Notes: generated by a model from the sequence alone, not told the origin. 64,000 bases of DNA from Palaemon carinicauda (GCF_036898095.1 NC_090745.1:82285766-82349765); one strand, 5' to 3'. Counted from the stretch's first letter, positions 1-14,640 are shown. Made by a program: numbers and translations.

Positions 1-1029
<1,029 letters not shown>

Positions 1030-1183
1030 ACTCGTGCATTTATTTTCTTTATATAACTTGAGAATGAGATTAAGCATTCACTTTTCATATTGGACGATGT
1101 AGCTCCGTACTTGTTCCAAGATTAAGAATTGCAACTTTCGACAATCAACATTACGGAAAAGAGACGTAGGGTAAACTGAACCA

Positions 1184-1185
1184 AT

Positions 1186-1246
<61 letters not shown>

Positions 1247-1267
1247 TATTATATATATACATATATA

Positions 1268-1333
<66 letters not shown>

Positions 1334-1353
1334 TATTATATATATACATATAT

Positions 1354-1426
<73 letters not shown>

Positions 1427-1440
1427 TATGTGTGTGTGTA
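1184..1440. repeat. (TA)n microsatellite with internal duplication
   Basis: A TA run contains two near-identical interruptions (AAATATATTATATATATAC at about 1242 and again at about 1329). This shows that a segment of about 88 bp was tandemly copied inside the tract. Confidence 0.95.
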
Positions 1441-3132
1441 AAGTGATTGATCCGTCTTACTATTATGTCTTAATGCTTAATCTCATTCTAAAATTTTGAA
1501 TTTTTTCACCTTTTTATTTTCATTGTCTTGAATATTCTTTTTCCACTTTCAAATCAGTTGATTATTCCATGCGGTGATAGTTATTCTCGAAAGTGGCTTC
1601 AAAGTGAGTTTTTCTGTTACTTATAGAATCTCTTCAGACATCTAACAATCTGACATCAACTAATTATAGCCAATTTTCTTATTATTCGTGTATTTCTGTG
1701 ATATTTATTATTATCATTATTCTTTCTTGAGTACTCTTGCTACCTTTGCCTCTTTTCATTTTTAAAAGTGTTTTTTTCCTATGGTTCTCTTTTCTAAATG
1801 ACTACTCAAATTTGCCTCTTTATCCATTGATGGATTTATTCATGACTAGTCTTCCTTCTTATGTCCCCCATCCTTCTGATGTTGAGATAATTTTGTGATT
1901 GGTAAGTTTGTGACCGAAGTCTGGTGAGTGTCTCTGATGACATCGTTCACACTTTGCATCTTTCTTATCCCATTCTGTTTAATAGAAAGTAAATTGGACT
2001 TATCACGTCCATAAACATATTGGTTTGTCAGGTTACGTTAAAGTTGTGCTTAAAATAAAATCCTGTGAGGCTCATATGACCATAGTTTTGTATCTCAATT
2101 ATTGAAGCTCTCTTTTACCCCCATCCTTTACTTACCAACATCCATATATTCGTAAGCTTAAATATCTCAAGTTCATTCTAGGTTATGTGTATTTCTACTA
2201 ACAGCTGAAAATATCTTGGCAATTATGGGTGTTTTATATTTCTGTATATAAATATAGAAGGGTGTACGATTAGTACGAAAACAAGTCGATTAATGAATGT
2301 TTGAAGCTCCTCTCATTAACAAAGGCTTAGCATCTCCTTGACTGTCTTAAATCGATCCCGATCTTGTGACTAAGGTTATACAACATTAATGTGAAAATGT
2401 TTCACAGAAGAAAAGCGCATCAGCTTAGTCAATAAAAATCAGTGCTTGCACTCTCCTCTACCGGCCTGGTAAATCTGCATCCCGTAACAGAAAAAATTTC
2501 CAAACACTCGCAGTACTTCATTTGTTCTGTTTTTCAGCATAATTAGATTCTAATGGAGAAACTGAAAGAGGTGGACTTATTCATTTTCTCTAAGATGGAG
2601 ATTTACTCGTGATAGATGACTTATGTTTTGATAATATTGTCAGTTTTGAGAAAGCCAAGCACAATTGTGTATGTGTTTTTTGGCTTCTCAAGTAACCTCC
2701 AGAGTTTCAAATGTACTTTGTCAGATGGTATGAGTCAAATTGATTTGGGTTTCATCTTTATCTAATATCATTAGGCACTACGTCTGCTATTAGTAATTTA
2801 GAAATGCTTAATATGTGCATAATACATCACAATATTATGCTTTACAAAATAATAGTAGGTATTTACAGTACCTATGTATGTAATTTTTTTCATAAAATTT
2901 CAGGAGTATATTTCCCTATTATTTCTCTTAGATATTAAAATATGAAGATGCACTTAGTTATACAAATATGGAGATAATCCGTTTCTGTACACAAAGTAAT
3001 GATTAAGAATTATTTTGTTATCGTGAATAATTATTGATATATATGGTATGCCATATAAACACACATTAGAGTATTTCATAATCGTAACAGAGCTAAACAT
3101 ACAGAACAAATAGTACACACAGTAAACATGTA
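1441..3132. other. unique intronic/flanking sequence, nothing recognised
   Basis: AT-rich non-repetitive DNA. No open frame with protein-family character, no SINE or LINE copy and no tandem repeat was seen in either strand. Confidence 0.5.

Positions 3133-3210
<78 letters not shown>
3133..3210. repeat. (GA)n microsatellite
   Basis: About 78 bp of nearly pure GA. A second GA tract lies 100 bp downstream (3310), so the two probably share an origin. Confidence 0.97.
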
Positions 3211-3214
<4 letters not shown>

Positions 3215-3308
3215 AATGTACTTTTAAACAAGCAAACGAACATTGTATAAACAAACAACAAAGCACAGTCAGAGGAAATGCAGACTAATAGGAAAAAGAC
3301 ATTAAGGA

Positions 3309-3309
<1 letters not shown>

Positions 3310-3382
<73 letters not shown>
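3310..3382. repeat. (GA)n microsatellite
   Basis: About 73 bp of pure GA followed by an A-rich stretch. It is the second of two GA tracts within 250 bp. Confidence 0.97.
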
Positions 3383-3385
<3 letters not shown>

Positions 3386-4533
3386 TGAAAAAAAAAAACA
3401 CACCATTAATTGGGCCTCATAGACCTAACACACATTTCGCGTTCAAAGATAAATACTGATTCGTCTAAATAAATGTTAATGCATTAGTGGCGGAAGGAAA
3501 AGTATTCAGACGAATAATAATACTATTTATTAGTCTTATTTGTCAAAAAGCGTAGAATAGACATAAGCGTTTAAGGTAGTAACTGTGATAAAAAAAGCGG
3601 TGCTTCAAACAAGTCTGATGCTTATGATAAGTGTCATTGGTGAGGATCTACGTATGGAATATTTTTGTGGATTTGTGGAAGCGAAACTTTGTAGAAAGTG
3701 AAAAGCAGAATCAAATATTAAATTGAATTTGAGTATAAGATACACAAAGAAAAGCACAAATCAGTGATGTCAATCAGTGTCCAACGATAGTGAGGCAAAC
3801 CAGATCCATATTTTGTCTTATGAATACATCATGTATATAATTTATGTGAAATGGAGTCGGTGTTGGTCATTTTCGCGTATAAGAGACCACAGTAGAAACA
3901 CTGTAGAATGCCATAACGCTTTGTAAGGCACCATCGCTTGTGTTAGTATTCGTAGTGACGGCTAAATTATGTAGCAGTAATTGTAGTTACTTTGCCTTTG
4001 TCAGAATAGTACTTTAAATGACAGATAGCAGTTATAGCAGAATCTGATTTATTATTCTGGCAAGTTGAAATAGTAATAATACAGCAGCAATAAGATATAA
4101 ATATTTTGGGAGCAAGAACAAGAAGCTATAGCATCACAGTGTACTGGTCCACAGAGAGTATGAGAGGTTCTGGAAAATAAGACGATGCAAGTCGCTTTGA
4201 CATCTTGAGTTTTGTCAGCGCTGCGTGACCGAATGAGGTGCCATAGTTTAAATCAATGACTTTTATAGATCTAAGGTTATATGTACGGTTAAGTAAGTTT
4301 TTTTTTTTTTCTTTCTTAATCTACAAAGCAGTGGGAATTTGTATGACTGACTAACAGACTCAACATCGTTGGAGGTGAGTTAAATGCGAAGCGTGGGGAT
4401 GCGAAGGATTTAAATGTATACTGTATCTATATTTATACACATAAAGTGTGTATTTAAGTATGTATGTATTTTTATGTATTCAGATATATATATGTTTTTG
4501 TATAATACTGTATATATATGTATGTACATGGTT

Positions 4534-4535
<2 letters not shown>
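3383..4535. other. unique sequence, nothing recognised
   Basis: No supported exon, transposon or tandem array. The stretch is AT-rich with scattered stops in all frames and one poly-T of about 12 bases near 4300. Confidence 0.5.
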
Positions 4536-4798
<263 letters not shown>

Positions 4799-4802
4799 GT
4801 GT

Positions 4803-5645
4803 GTTTGTGTGTTTTAAACGTTTAGTGTTGAATGTTAGCATGCTTTTTAGTAGGTTTGTGAAGCAGTGGTCTTAAAAGCTATTGTAGGCCATGAAAGCTT
4901 TGGTGTCTTATTACAACATCCGAGGAAAAACAAAATAGTCGGAATTTTGTAGGAAAGGACACAAAAATTGGACTTTGAAAATGTTCTTTACATTACAAAA
5001 AAGAGATGGTGCAAAAAAAATTCACACGTTGAAGAAGTAGGCTCTATGAAAACATAATTCGACATTTGCCGTTAATTACTCTACACCAGTATAGCAAAAA
5101 CAAAATATTATGTTATATGATATTGTATACATAGAAATGTAAACATTTATGGACACCGATTTTGGGTTCTGGGATATAAACTACACTGGTCAGAAAAAAA
5201 CGAGTTTTTGACGTAGGATAGGAAGCAAATGATATTTTTGCGGGCTTTGATTCTAATCAGCGTGAGTTTTCTTCGAAAGAAAAAAAAAGAAAGCGGGATT
5301 TTTATCTTCAAGGAGTTTAAAAATTCCAGGGCGATTGTCGTACTCACGCTTGGGTTTTTTTAATTAATTTAAATGTTTTTAAAGGGATTTCTTCTCATCA
5401 AGTAAAGGTTTGGGGGTGATGTGGTTATATTCTTTACCAATGTTTTCGTTGCAGAAAACCTTACCGTTGCAAACGAGTGGCGATCCTAGAAATAATTGAA
5501 TATTAGTTGAAAATGTTTGAAAATTGTCACTTCTCCGCCAAAGTTGAAGAGATTGTATCATCTTACTTAAATCATGTCAACAAAGTTTCCGACGGCGTCT
5601 CAAGGATGTTAGTGACATATTTGGGGAGTTAGGTAGGTGAAGGTG
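4803..5645. other. unique sequence, nothing recognised
   Basis: AT-rich DNA with no supported gene. Minus-strand open frames of 60-66 codons at 5147-5561 show no family resemblance. Confidence 0.45.
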
Positions 5646-5649
5646 TAAA

Positions 5650-5928
5650 GGTTACTCATGAATAGCAGAGGCAAGAGACAGGGCAATGCCTCAGAGACTG
5701 ACCATATATTATGTACATATGATCAGCGCCAACAGCCCCTCTCCATTAATGTAGGACCAGGTTTGGCCAGGCAATGGCTGCAGATGACTCAGCAGGTAGC
5801 CCTATAGGCTCCCCCAAATCCCCCTCCATCCCTTGCTCACAAGGATGGTGAGGTTGCAGATACTACAAGAAACTATCGAGCTTGAGCGGGTCTTGAACCC
5901 CTGTCCAACAGATAGTTAGACATGGCCG
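5650..5928 (-). mobile_element. tRNA-derived SINE-like element, copy 1
   Basis: The reverse complement matches the other copies in this window at 16108, 35588, 37959, 47549 and 63095. They share a tRNA-like head, a B-box-like GGTTCAAGACCCG, a middle section reading CTCGATAGTTTCTTGTAGTATC, then CCATTGCCTGGCC and a tail ending in CTTGCCTCTGCTATTCATGAG. This copy has most of the body, but its A-box end is degraded (TTAGACATGGCCG). The tRNA origin is inferred from the promoter-like boxes. Confidence 0.75.
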
Positions 5929-5929
5929 T

Positions 5930-8548
5930 TTAGAAACTTTCGTGAAGGACTTAAATAAATATTGTTCAGAAGCCGAGTTTTAGGGTATTTTCTAAAACAT
6001 TCAATACTGTAATGTAAGATATTTTGATTATTTTTTTAAAGGATTTTTTAACTAAAGAAGAAAGTTCTCAAAGCATGTTGGCGGAGATGACGGTGTGTTT
6101 GTATAGTCCGGTGCAGTAATTTCATCAATGTTCGATTAATAGAACTTACTGAAAGGATTCTACATGGAATTTTAATTGGTGGCGTTAGCTGATTGGTAGT
6201 GTTGAATGTTACCATAGAGGTTTCCCAATACATGGATGTCGTCTTAATGTGGGGATTTACTGAAGTTCGGAGATGAGTCTTTTATTTCTATCTATTTTTT
6301 TAAAAACCTTTGGTATGAGCGGCGTCTGCATATATAAACAGGGGAAATAAACTTTGAATTGGTTGCAGTAAATGATTTATTAGCATTATTTGTAACTGAA
6401 AATTTCATCTTAATAAGTGTGAGTTATATCTTTGCTATATCGTGCAGGAGAACTTTCTTTCATAAATAGGAGGTGAGAGCATGAACGTGACTATTTGCTT
6501 CTCCTATAGTTAAGTTGGCAATGCTTTGAGTATGGAACTAATAGTGTCTATGAGACTTGAAATCAAGTATAGTAAGATACTGTTCTAAATGGTTATGATA
6601 GGCTCTTTGCTTAACCAAGGTGCTCTCTAAAAAAGTTCGTGCCACATCGTATGCGTAAGGTGTTTTGCAAACTATAACAAAAGACTTTGTTTTCTCACGC
6701 ATGATGGTCAGTTCTGGGACGGTTGGTCGTCTTTCGATTCGAGCTGGAAGTCCACATCAGTTCATGAGCATAATTAAGTATTTCAAAAATGTTTTGATTA
6801 GAATTTTTATGAAGGCTGATATGAGATTATTGTGAAATTTCGTGTATGCTTTTAAAGTTAAGCAACGGAGACAGATTTTCAGATTTTTAGGAGGTGTTGG
6901 GGTGAAGGCCTTTGGGTTTATGATGATGTAAATCAGGAAATAAAAAATACTGCTGAAGAAATAATATGATGAAATACTATTAGAATGAAAGAGCTAAAAA
7001 AATTTTCAAACTTTAGTAGAATTTTGTAAAGGTCACTTAGGTAGCCAGAACTTCTGTGATCAGTATCAGTATGGGGATCGAGGAAGGTTTTATTCTTGAT
7101 AAATGTAAGGTAAACATTACTTGAGATACGTAACACTGTGCTCTATGTGGAATTATATTGACTTTTGCAGCAGTGGCCGATGTTTTGTTTCAGTTACCTT
7201 AAAAAGGTATAAAAATATGATTAGAGCAGTTTTAAATATCAGCGTGTGCTTATATTTGAATTTATTCGTGAATCTCCTCATTAATATTGGTCCCACATAT
7301 GATATAATAGCAGTAATGATGGTACGAATATGACCAAGAGAGTAGAGTATTTATATAGCACATCACCACTAGCATTTAGTTCATAAGAATGTCTTTTCTT
7401 GTAATATTATAAGCAAATTGAAATGGGAATTTGTACTTTTACTGATTATTAAGTGTCACTTAGGAGTGATTTTCAGATGGAATGGGAATATTGGTATTAA
7501 AACTTGAGGAGCTGAATTCTCACGTCATCATGCCAACATCCGGGTCGTCGTCAAGATATGTAAGACAAGAGATGAAAACGAAAAATTGTTGGTTATTAGG
7601 CTACCGTTATGAAAAAAAAAAATGTCAATTGTAATGTTCTCCAAAATTTCTATAACATCGGTTTAATTCTAGACGTTTTTCGTTAGTAGCTGTTGGTAAA
7701 TTTAGTAATTATGGGACGGAAATAATTATTTGAAATGGGTCTTGAAACTTGCGTATTGGAATGGTGGGCTGTATGGGAACCCATGTAATAGGAATTGAAA
7801 TCTTGGAATCTGTTTCCTTTTTAAGGAGTGATGGACGATTATAATTTTGTTCCTCAGTTCAAGTATGTTAGTTTAGAGGCAGAAGAAACTGGCCTTAATA
7901 TGATCACAATAAAGTAATTGTAATAAAACTTTAGAGCCATTAAAAACAGCAGATTTTCTAATCGTAATTTTGCTATGTTTATATCAAAAGGAGAATATAT
8001 TTTTGTTCTCAGTTGCAAGTTAATGATTGAAGCTTGTTAGTAGAGGGTTATCACTTTCAATTCTTATTTTTTTCCCGCTGATTGCTGTGGCCTGGTTGGT
8101 ATTTTCATCTATTGCTAATAGTCTAAAATACAGTAAACTGTTAACTAGTATAACCTTTTTATTGATAATAATGTGTATTATAATTTATTTCTTTGATATA
8201 ATTTTGTCCATTATCCCCAGTAAGTTATTGTACAGACGAATTCGTTAGTAGTTGTTGTTATTCAACTAATTTTTCAAGACATTTACCTGGCCTCAAAGGT
8301 ACAATTAATGCTTATTTCTATTGGTTTTAAGAGAATGTTAATTATCAGTACAAGTTACTCATTGTTTTATGCCGCTTCCTAACCCGATTCGTCTCATTTT
8401 TCGAACCCAGTGAACATGGAGTTTAACAATTTTGATGACAACCTTTTACGTGTATGGGTCAACACTGATTCTAAAGGAGTAAAACAAAAAATAATCCATT
8501 ATGTTTTCAAGGTAAGATAAAAAAGGAGAGTACTTTGGAGGTCAAAGA
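5930..8548. other. unique intronic/flanking sequence, nothing recognised
   Basis: About 2.6 kb of AT-rich non-repetitive DNA. Short open frames (for example a hydrophobic 73-codon frame at 8027-8248) are AT-driven and lack family resemblance or splice context. Confidence 0.45.
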
Positions 8549-8549
8549 C

Positions 8550-8933
8550 AGTAAAGGAAAGACCGGAAAGCTTTCCAAAAAAAAAAACCCGTGACCATTA
8601 GTTCTTTGATCAGCGCCGTCTATTAACAACGCTCCCAACTAAAATTCACTGAAAACTGTGGACGTATCACAACTATTTGTGGAATTTAAGCCCTTGACAG
8701 GGGTACACTACTGTATGTATTGTATTTCTACAAAATATGCAGTTTTAATTCATATATGTATATATCACTATTCAACAGTAGTAACAAACGTAATTCATAT
8801 TAATCGTTATTTTTATTGAGTCCGGATGTATACGAAAGACCCAACAGATCAGCGCCATCTGTTGCCAACGTGCCCTACTAACTAGGAAAAATGCTCACGG
8901 TCATTCAACCCACTTTCCGGCCTTCCATTTACT
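8550..8933. mobile_element. MITE-like element with 21-bp terminal inverted repeats
   Basis: The left end AGTAAAGGAAAGACCGGAAAG (8550-8570) and the reverse complement of the right end (8913-8933) agree at 18 of 21 positions. About 60 bp inside each end lies a related 24-bp motif starting GATCAGCGCC (8610 and 8849), in direct rather than inverted orientation. The element is 384 bp with no open frame, as expected of a non-autonomous DNA transposon. No convincing target-site duplication is visible, so the superfamily is unassigned. Confidence 0.55.
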
Positions 8934-8939
8934 ATTTTT

Positions 8940-10105
8940 GTTTTGAAGTAGTATGGAAAGAAAATGATAACAATGATAAAACATCCAGTGAAGACAGCAG
9001 AAACTCTCACGGGCACCTACCGATGTATCATCCTATATCGATATATTTAATGGAAATAATGTGAGAAAGAGAGAGAAAAAGAGAGAGAGACAAGCTTTTA
9101 TTAAACACGCTGGCTTATGGATTAGTATTTTGTGCAAATGTGGTAACGTTAATTATAATTTGCATTATTCTTCTATGGCATGAATGTGGCATATATAGAT
9201 AAATATATATAGTTCATTATTTGAATATTTCATACTTAGAGACTAGTTTCAAACAAAGCACCAAATATAGAAAGTTAGTATACGTTACAAGTTGATACTG
9301 AAGTCTTTAAAAAAAATGTTTTTATATAAGCTACAGGATCAAAGAGAAAGTGAAAACGAGCGAGTTTAAAGATAGAGTGTGTAAAGAAGCCAACAATAGC
9401 TGAGACGTTCGAAAGATACGGACGAAGAAATTACTGGTGGGATTATGGTGTGCAGATGTCTACTGGTGGTGCAAATGTCTACTGTGTGCAAATGTCTACT
9501 GGTGTGCATATGTCTACTGTGTATTATCTAGTGAAGTGTTTAGCGAAAGAGAAAGTACATATGTTAGAATGTTCTCGCAAAAGCTAAAAATTCCCTAGTG
9601 TTTATGGTTTACTTTTTTGGAGTGGTTGACTAAAAAGAGTTGGTTGTGATGTTGTTTCCAGCATTGTGGAATGAAAGATTAGATCAATTTCATGTCGAAA
9701 AAGGTATTCTGCATATCATGTTAAAGGAAATGCATTTAGACACACGTAGGACATACATAAATGTGCATTCTCTAGGATCTACAAAAGAAAACACTCCCTG
9801 GTATCTTTTTACTAATTTTCTTTGAAATAATTTGCTTCTCATCGTGTTAAAATTTAGTCTTGGAAACTTATATTTCATATTTTCAAATTAGCGTCATAGT
9901 GATTTTGGTAATTAGATTTTGTTTTCATTATTATGATTTTTTTTTCTTGTGGGGATGTTGAACACTATGTAGAAATATCATATGAATTATTATTTTCTTT
10001 AATGACTCGAGTTTTTTTTATGAATAAATAAAATCAAACTTTTCTTTTTCTCTAACAAAAAATTTGGCTAAGATTAAAAGTTTTCTTGGGAATTGTTAGA
10101 ATTTC
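8940..10105. other. unique sequence with a short GTCTACTG-type repeat
   Basis: Mostly unrecognised AT-rich DNA. At 9448-9522 there are four imperfect copies of a unit built on GCAAATGTCTACTGGTG, spaced about 18-22 bp. Open frames at 9640-9878 overlap on both strands and look like chance. Confidence 0.5.
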
Positions 10106-10108
10106 TAA

Positions 10109-10111
10109 ACT

Positions 10112-10151
<40 letters not shown>

Positions 10152-10222
10152 AACAATCAATTAGCATCTAATTTTGCACACTTTTTATCATGAGAGGTTT
10201 GTGATGAATAGAATTTATATGT

Positions 10223-10264
<42 letters not shown>

Positions 10265-10284
10265 TTATATACATATATATATAT

Positions 10285-10321
<37 letters not shown>
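10109..10321. repeat. (CT)n, then (TA)n-(AG)n microsatellites
   Basis: A CT run (10109-10150), about 70 bp of unique sequence, then a TA run that passes directly into an AG run (10219-10321). Confidence 0.95.
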
Positions 10322-10324
<3 letters not shown>

Positions 10325-11913
10325 AGATTATTTGTAATGTAATTATGCACAGTAAAATCGACTTTTGCCTGTACAATGAAATGGCGGGAAGTGTTCTCAA
10401 ATACAGAATCACAAGAGAAAGTACAGGAAGATAGTGTCCACATTACCCCCTTAAAGCTTAAGCCAATCTTTTTCTTTATCTCACCCTCCCCCCCCCCCCT
10501 TCCCAGATGTCCACTGCCACCACCTCACACTGCACATGAAGTGAGGTTCTTGTCGCACTGAGCGTCACATGCAGCATCTTAAGCGTCATTCTCACCATCT
10601 TAAGTAAGAGAGGAGCTAGATTCATGATGTGTTACACCATTAAAAGATGAGTAGCTTCCTTAAGGGCTTAAAATGTTGAAGACAATTGTTAAATTTTCGA
10701 AGAAATGGCTCAGTGATGTGAGGAATTTATTTTGTTCCTGTTAAAAGTGAGTGTATAAAAAGGTAATATTATCCGAATAGAGGTTTCATTTTAAATTGAA
10801 TAGATTATTTTGAAGATAGGCTCAACTGTCTCTTTAAAATTAGAAATTTATTGAAAATAAGGAGAAAGTTCCATTTCATAGAAACAATGCATAGAGTAAA
10901 ATATCATGTAAAATGACGGTTAATGTGGTGATTGAAAAGAAAATTTGTGTACAACGTATATAAAGAATAGGATCAATGTGTACAAAAGAGTAATTAGTCA
11001 TTTAACTGCATTTAAGATAATATAATGTTAAAAGGAGAGTTGTTTATGAAGATTAGATGATGGCCTGAGAGATGTATTGAAAAACTTGAAAATACATTGT
11101 TTATTAACCATGTTCATCTCTTCAGAATGCAATAAGTACACTGTAGGTCGAACAGTAAACAAAAGGATAAGAGATGAGATAAATGTAAAAAAAAAAAAAA
11201 AAAAAAAAAATTAAGAATAGATGAGGATAAAATCTTGCATGATCAGAGAAAGAAACGACTGATCTAACTTGTAAAGGATAAGTTGAGAAACTCTTGCTAG
11301 TTTAGAACAAAATTTCTGCAGGCGGAATTTTCAAGCTATAAAGTTAACTATTGTATCAATATTTCATTAGTGTTAGTATTCATATTATTGCTGTAGCTAT
11401 TTTGCAGCAGTAGGCTTGATTGAATCTGCATTTAGATAGAATTTTGAAAGGAGAAACTAAATGCTCGTATCTATGCATTCATTAAGAAAAAAAAATTTTT
11501 GCAAGACAACAGTTTGGAAAATGAAAGTTATGAATTCATCCAAACTTTAGTACAATATGTAAATTATTGCCCTTAAATTAGCCAAACAAGCATAAAGGAG
11601 TTAAGGGGGCACTGGATAGAGAATAGTAACTATCAGATTGAGAAAAAATAGGTTGACGAATATATTTTAAAATCTTCAAGAATGCTAGAGGCTGATTAGA
11701 TAATAAGGTAATTTCACTGAAGAAAATGGGTGTGGTTATGAAGAACCCGGCCATACACAAAAAGAAATAACACGCTATAACAAGGAAGGTTATTATGATT
11801 ATGAAGAAATAGGAAATAAAGTATGCAGTAAGCAGAATAGTTTTATTGCTAGAGTTGGAAAGATGAAAAAATGTTAACACTGAAGTTATAATGAACGAGT
11901 TCATGTATTTAAA

Positions 11914-11969
<56 letters not shown>

Positions 11970-12217
11970 ATTTATTAGTTAGTGTTGTAAAGTAGTATTG
12001 ATAACAAAAAAAAAAGTCCAATTGGTGTTAACCTAGTGACATAACTTATTTCTATCGTGATTTATTACATTTAATTGCGCGTGCCCAAGTTTCTCTGTAA
12101 AAGGAATTACTCTATAAGAAGAAATATCTGGGCATCCTCAGTTTTGCATCAGGAGTTTGACTTTTTGGTGCATATAGTTTCATTTATCTGGACTTGTTAG
12201 TTGAAAGTATTATCTAT
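10322..12217. other. unique sequence with poly-A and (CT)n tracts
   Basis: No gene was recognised. It contains a 24-base poly-A at 11187-11210 and a (CT)n tract at 11918-11965. A 147-codon minus-strand frame across the CT tract (11578-12021) is RERERE plus hydrophobic residues and is not supported. Confidence 0.5.
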
Positions 12218-12330
12218 GATATATATATATATATATATATATATGTGTAAATTGTGTATCTTTACTATATATGTGTATATATGGGTATGTATATAATATA
12301 TATATATATATAATACACACACACATATAC

Positions 12331-12364
<34 letters not shown>

Positions 12365-12436
12365 TTTATATATATATATATATATATATGTAAATTGTGT
12401 ATCTTTACTATATATGTGTACACATGGGTATGTATG

Positions 12437-12487
<51 letters not shown>

Positions 12488-12508
12488 ATATATATATATA
12501 TATATAAT
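12218..12508. repeat. (TA)n/(TG)n microsatellite cluster
   Basis: Several TA and GT runs. The segment containing AATTGTGTATCTTTACTATA occurs twice (about 12249 and 12393), so the cluster grew partly by duplication of an about 144-bp block. Confidence 0.93.
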
Positions 12509-12631
12509 ACGACATCGTGCTAAACTGAGGCGCCCTTTAAGGCCTAATTTAATCTTTTATGTAGCAGCTGCCGATAGAATACAGTACTCCAATTAGAATG
12601 CAGAGAACGACGGGACAGGACAAACGCTTAC

Positions 12632-12768
12632 TTTTCCTCCGCTGCGCTGGCCTTTTCCCTGGCATCGTGGGCGACGTGTTCCTCCTCGTAATAGATTTTC
12701 TTCGTCCGATCTAGTTCCTGCACTTGAGTCTGGACCTCGTTCTGGATGACCTTCAGCTGTTCTGAGAG
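12632..12768 (-). CDS. nwk: nervous wreck/FCHSD-type F-BAR protein, internal exon (third seen)
   Basis: Minus-strand exon of 137 nt. The acceptor reads CTCCTTGCAG just above 12768 and the donor GTAAGC just below 12632. It encodes [15 protein letters not shown]... continuing to [18 protein letters not shown] and ending AAEE plus two bases of the next codon (phase 0 in, phase 2 out). The KTKK-Y-EEEH-AHD-R-KA pattern is characteristic of the F-BAR domain of Nwk/FCHSD proteins. These are membrane-bending adaptors with C-terminal SH3 domains that act on endosomal actin at synapses (family knowledge). The charged, heptad-like composition fits a long F-BAR helix. It joins the preceding exon (19126-19271) in phase. 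No following exon was found below 12632 in this window. Confidence 0.88.
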
Positions 12769-12977
12769 CTGCAAGGAGTGATAGGGTCAGTGAGAAAGGT
12801 ACATACAAAAGAAAAAGGTTTACAGAAAGGCTCTTCCTTCCGCCAGGATCTGTTTCATTTGAGATTTGTATAGAAGTAACATCGACTTAGTGATGAAATC
12901 ATAATGCGAGATTTATCATAGATAAGATCAGGTGAATAAAGGTTAACAATTTACACCTTACGTTCTAATTTTGTATA

Positions 12978-13198
12978 CATACAGTATATATGAATATATA
13001 TATATATATATATAATATATATATTATATGAATATGTTTATATATAATTTAAATATTTGTCAACATAATATGTGTATATATGTTATGTATACACATATAC
13101 ATACATATATGTGTGTATATATACATATATATTATATGAATATGTATATATATATATTTGTCAATATAATATGTGTATATACTGTATGTTATGTATAC

Positions 13199-13280
<82 letters not shown>

Positions 13281-13281
13281 T
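12978..13281. repeat. (TA)n/(CA)n/(TG)n microsatellite cluster
   Basis: Alternating TA, CA and GT runs with a duplicated unit (TATATGAATATGT...ATAATATGTGTATA) at about 13023 and 13133. The frames of 89-93 codons are dipeptide artefacts. Confidence 0.93.
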
Positions 13282-13645
13282 GAAGAGAACTGGTGCTTTG
13301 GAGTGGTAAAAATCTACGAGGAATTTTTGTTGATTGACTAAGAAAACTGTAAATCTTTAGGAAAATCTTAAATGATAGCTACCTGAAAATTGTTGCACTT
13401 TATTATGTAGTGTAGTAACCTGTAAGTAGTGTAGTCAACACTGTTTGTCTTTTATACAAATTTGTTAATCAGGAAATTTTCCTTACACTTACCGCTACCG
13501 ATTGAGTGTTTTTTATGTCGAACAAGCTGACATAAGTTTCTCTTTATGAAAAATCTATCTTAACGTTTTCACTGTATCAATTTGTCTTCAAATAGATTTT
13601 TTTTATTTCCTGTTTCCTCTCCTTGCTGTGCTGATTTTCGCTGTT
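13282..13645. other. unique sequence, nothing recognised
   Basis: About 360 bp of AT-rich DNA between two microsatellite clusters, with no exon or repeat seen. Confidence 0.5.
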
Positions 13646-13718
13646 CTATATATATATATATATAATATATGTATATATATATATATATATGTGTGTGTGT
13701 ATATATATATATATAATT

Positions 13719-13749
<31 letters not shown>

Positions 13750-13823
13750 GTATATATATATATACATGTATATATACATATATAGGCTATTCATATATAT
13801 ATATATGTGTGTGTGTGTGTGTT

Positions 13824-13854
<31 letters not shown>

Positions 13855-13931
13855 TATATATATAATATATGTATATATGTATATATATTTATATATACAT
13901 TTATATATATATATATATAGTATATATATTC
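13646..13931. repeat. (TA)n/(TG)n microsatellite
   Basis: Compound TA/TG tract that runs directly into the 5' end of a family B repeat at about 13936. Confidence 0.95.
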
Positions 13932-13935
13932 ATAA

Positions 13936-14640
13936 CTAGGTGGGAGGTTTGGCCGGGCACCAGCCACCTGTTGAGATACAACTGCTAGAGAGTTATTAGT
14001 TCCCTTAACTGGCCAGACACTACTACATTGGACCCCCCTGTCGTGTTACGGTTCCTTTTCCTTTGCTTACACATTCACCGAATAGTCTGTTATATTCTTT
14101 CCACAGCCTTCTCTGTCCTCAGACATCTGACAACACTGAAATTACCAAACAATTCTTCTTCGCTCAAGGGGGTTAACTACTGCACTGTAATTGATCAGTG
14201 GCTACTATCTTCTTGGTAAGGGTAGAGGAGACTCTTTAGCTATAGTAAGCAGTTCTTCAAGGCAGAAGGACACTCCAAAATCAAAGTGTTGTTCTGTAGT
14301 CTTTTGTAGTGTCATAGCCTCTGTACCATGGCCTTCCACTGTCTTGTTGTAGTATTTTCTTGCCTGAGGGTGCACTCGGGCACACTATTCTATTTTATTT
14401 CTCTTCCTCTTGTTTCTTTTAGTTTTTTAGTTTATACTATATATGAAAGATCTATTATATAGTTGCTATTGTTCTTGAAATAATTTATATCAATTCTTCA
14501 TAACTTTTCTTGTAATTTATTTACTTTATTTCCCTAACTGGGCTCTTTTCCCTGGTGGAGCCCTTAGGCGTATAGCATATAGCAACCTGCTTAACCAACT
14601 AGGATTGTAGCTTAACTGGTAATAATATATATATATATAT
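13936..14640 (+). mobile_element. family B interspersed repeat, near full-length copy
   Basis: Shares long similarity with 39845-40470 and 52719-53446. Landmarks in order: TTGGCCGGGCACCAGCCACC, GAGATAC..CTGCTAGAGAGTTA, CTGGCCAGACA, GGTTAACTACTGCACTGTAA, GGACACTCCAAAATC, ACCATGG..TTCCACTGTCTTG, GAGGGTGCACTCGGGC, CACTGGGCT..TTTCCC, GGAGCCCTTAGGC and a 3' end reading AACTAGGATTGTAGCTTAACTGGTAATAAT. It has no credible open frame, so it is presumably non-autonomous. Its 3' end runs into a TA tract. Confidence 0.8.

Noticed and set aside
8027..8248. Hydrophobic 73-codon frame resembling membrane segments
   Set aside because: Composition follows from AT-rich DNA; no homologous pattern and no coding context.
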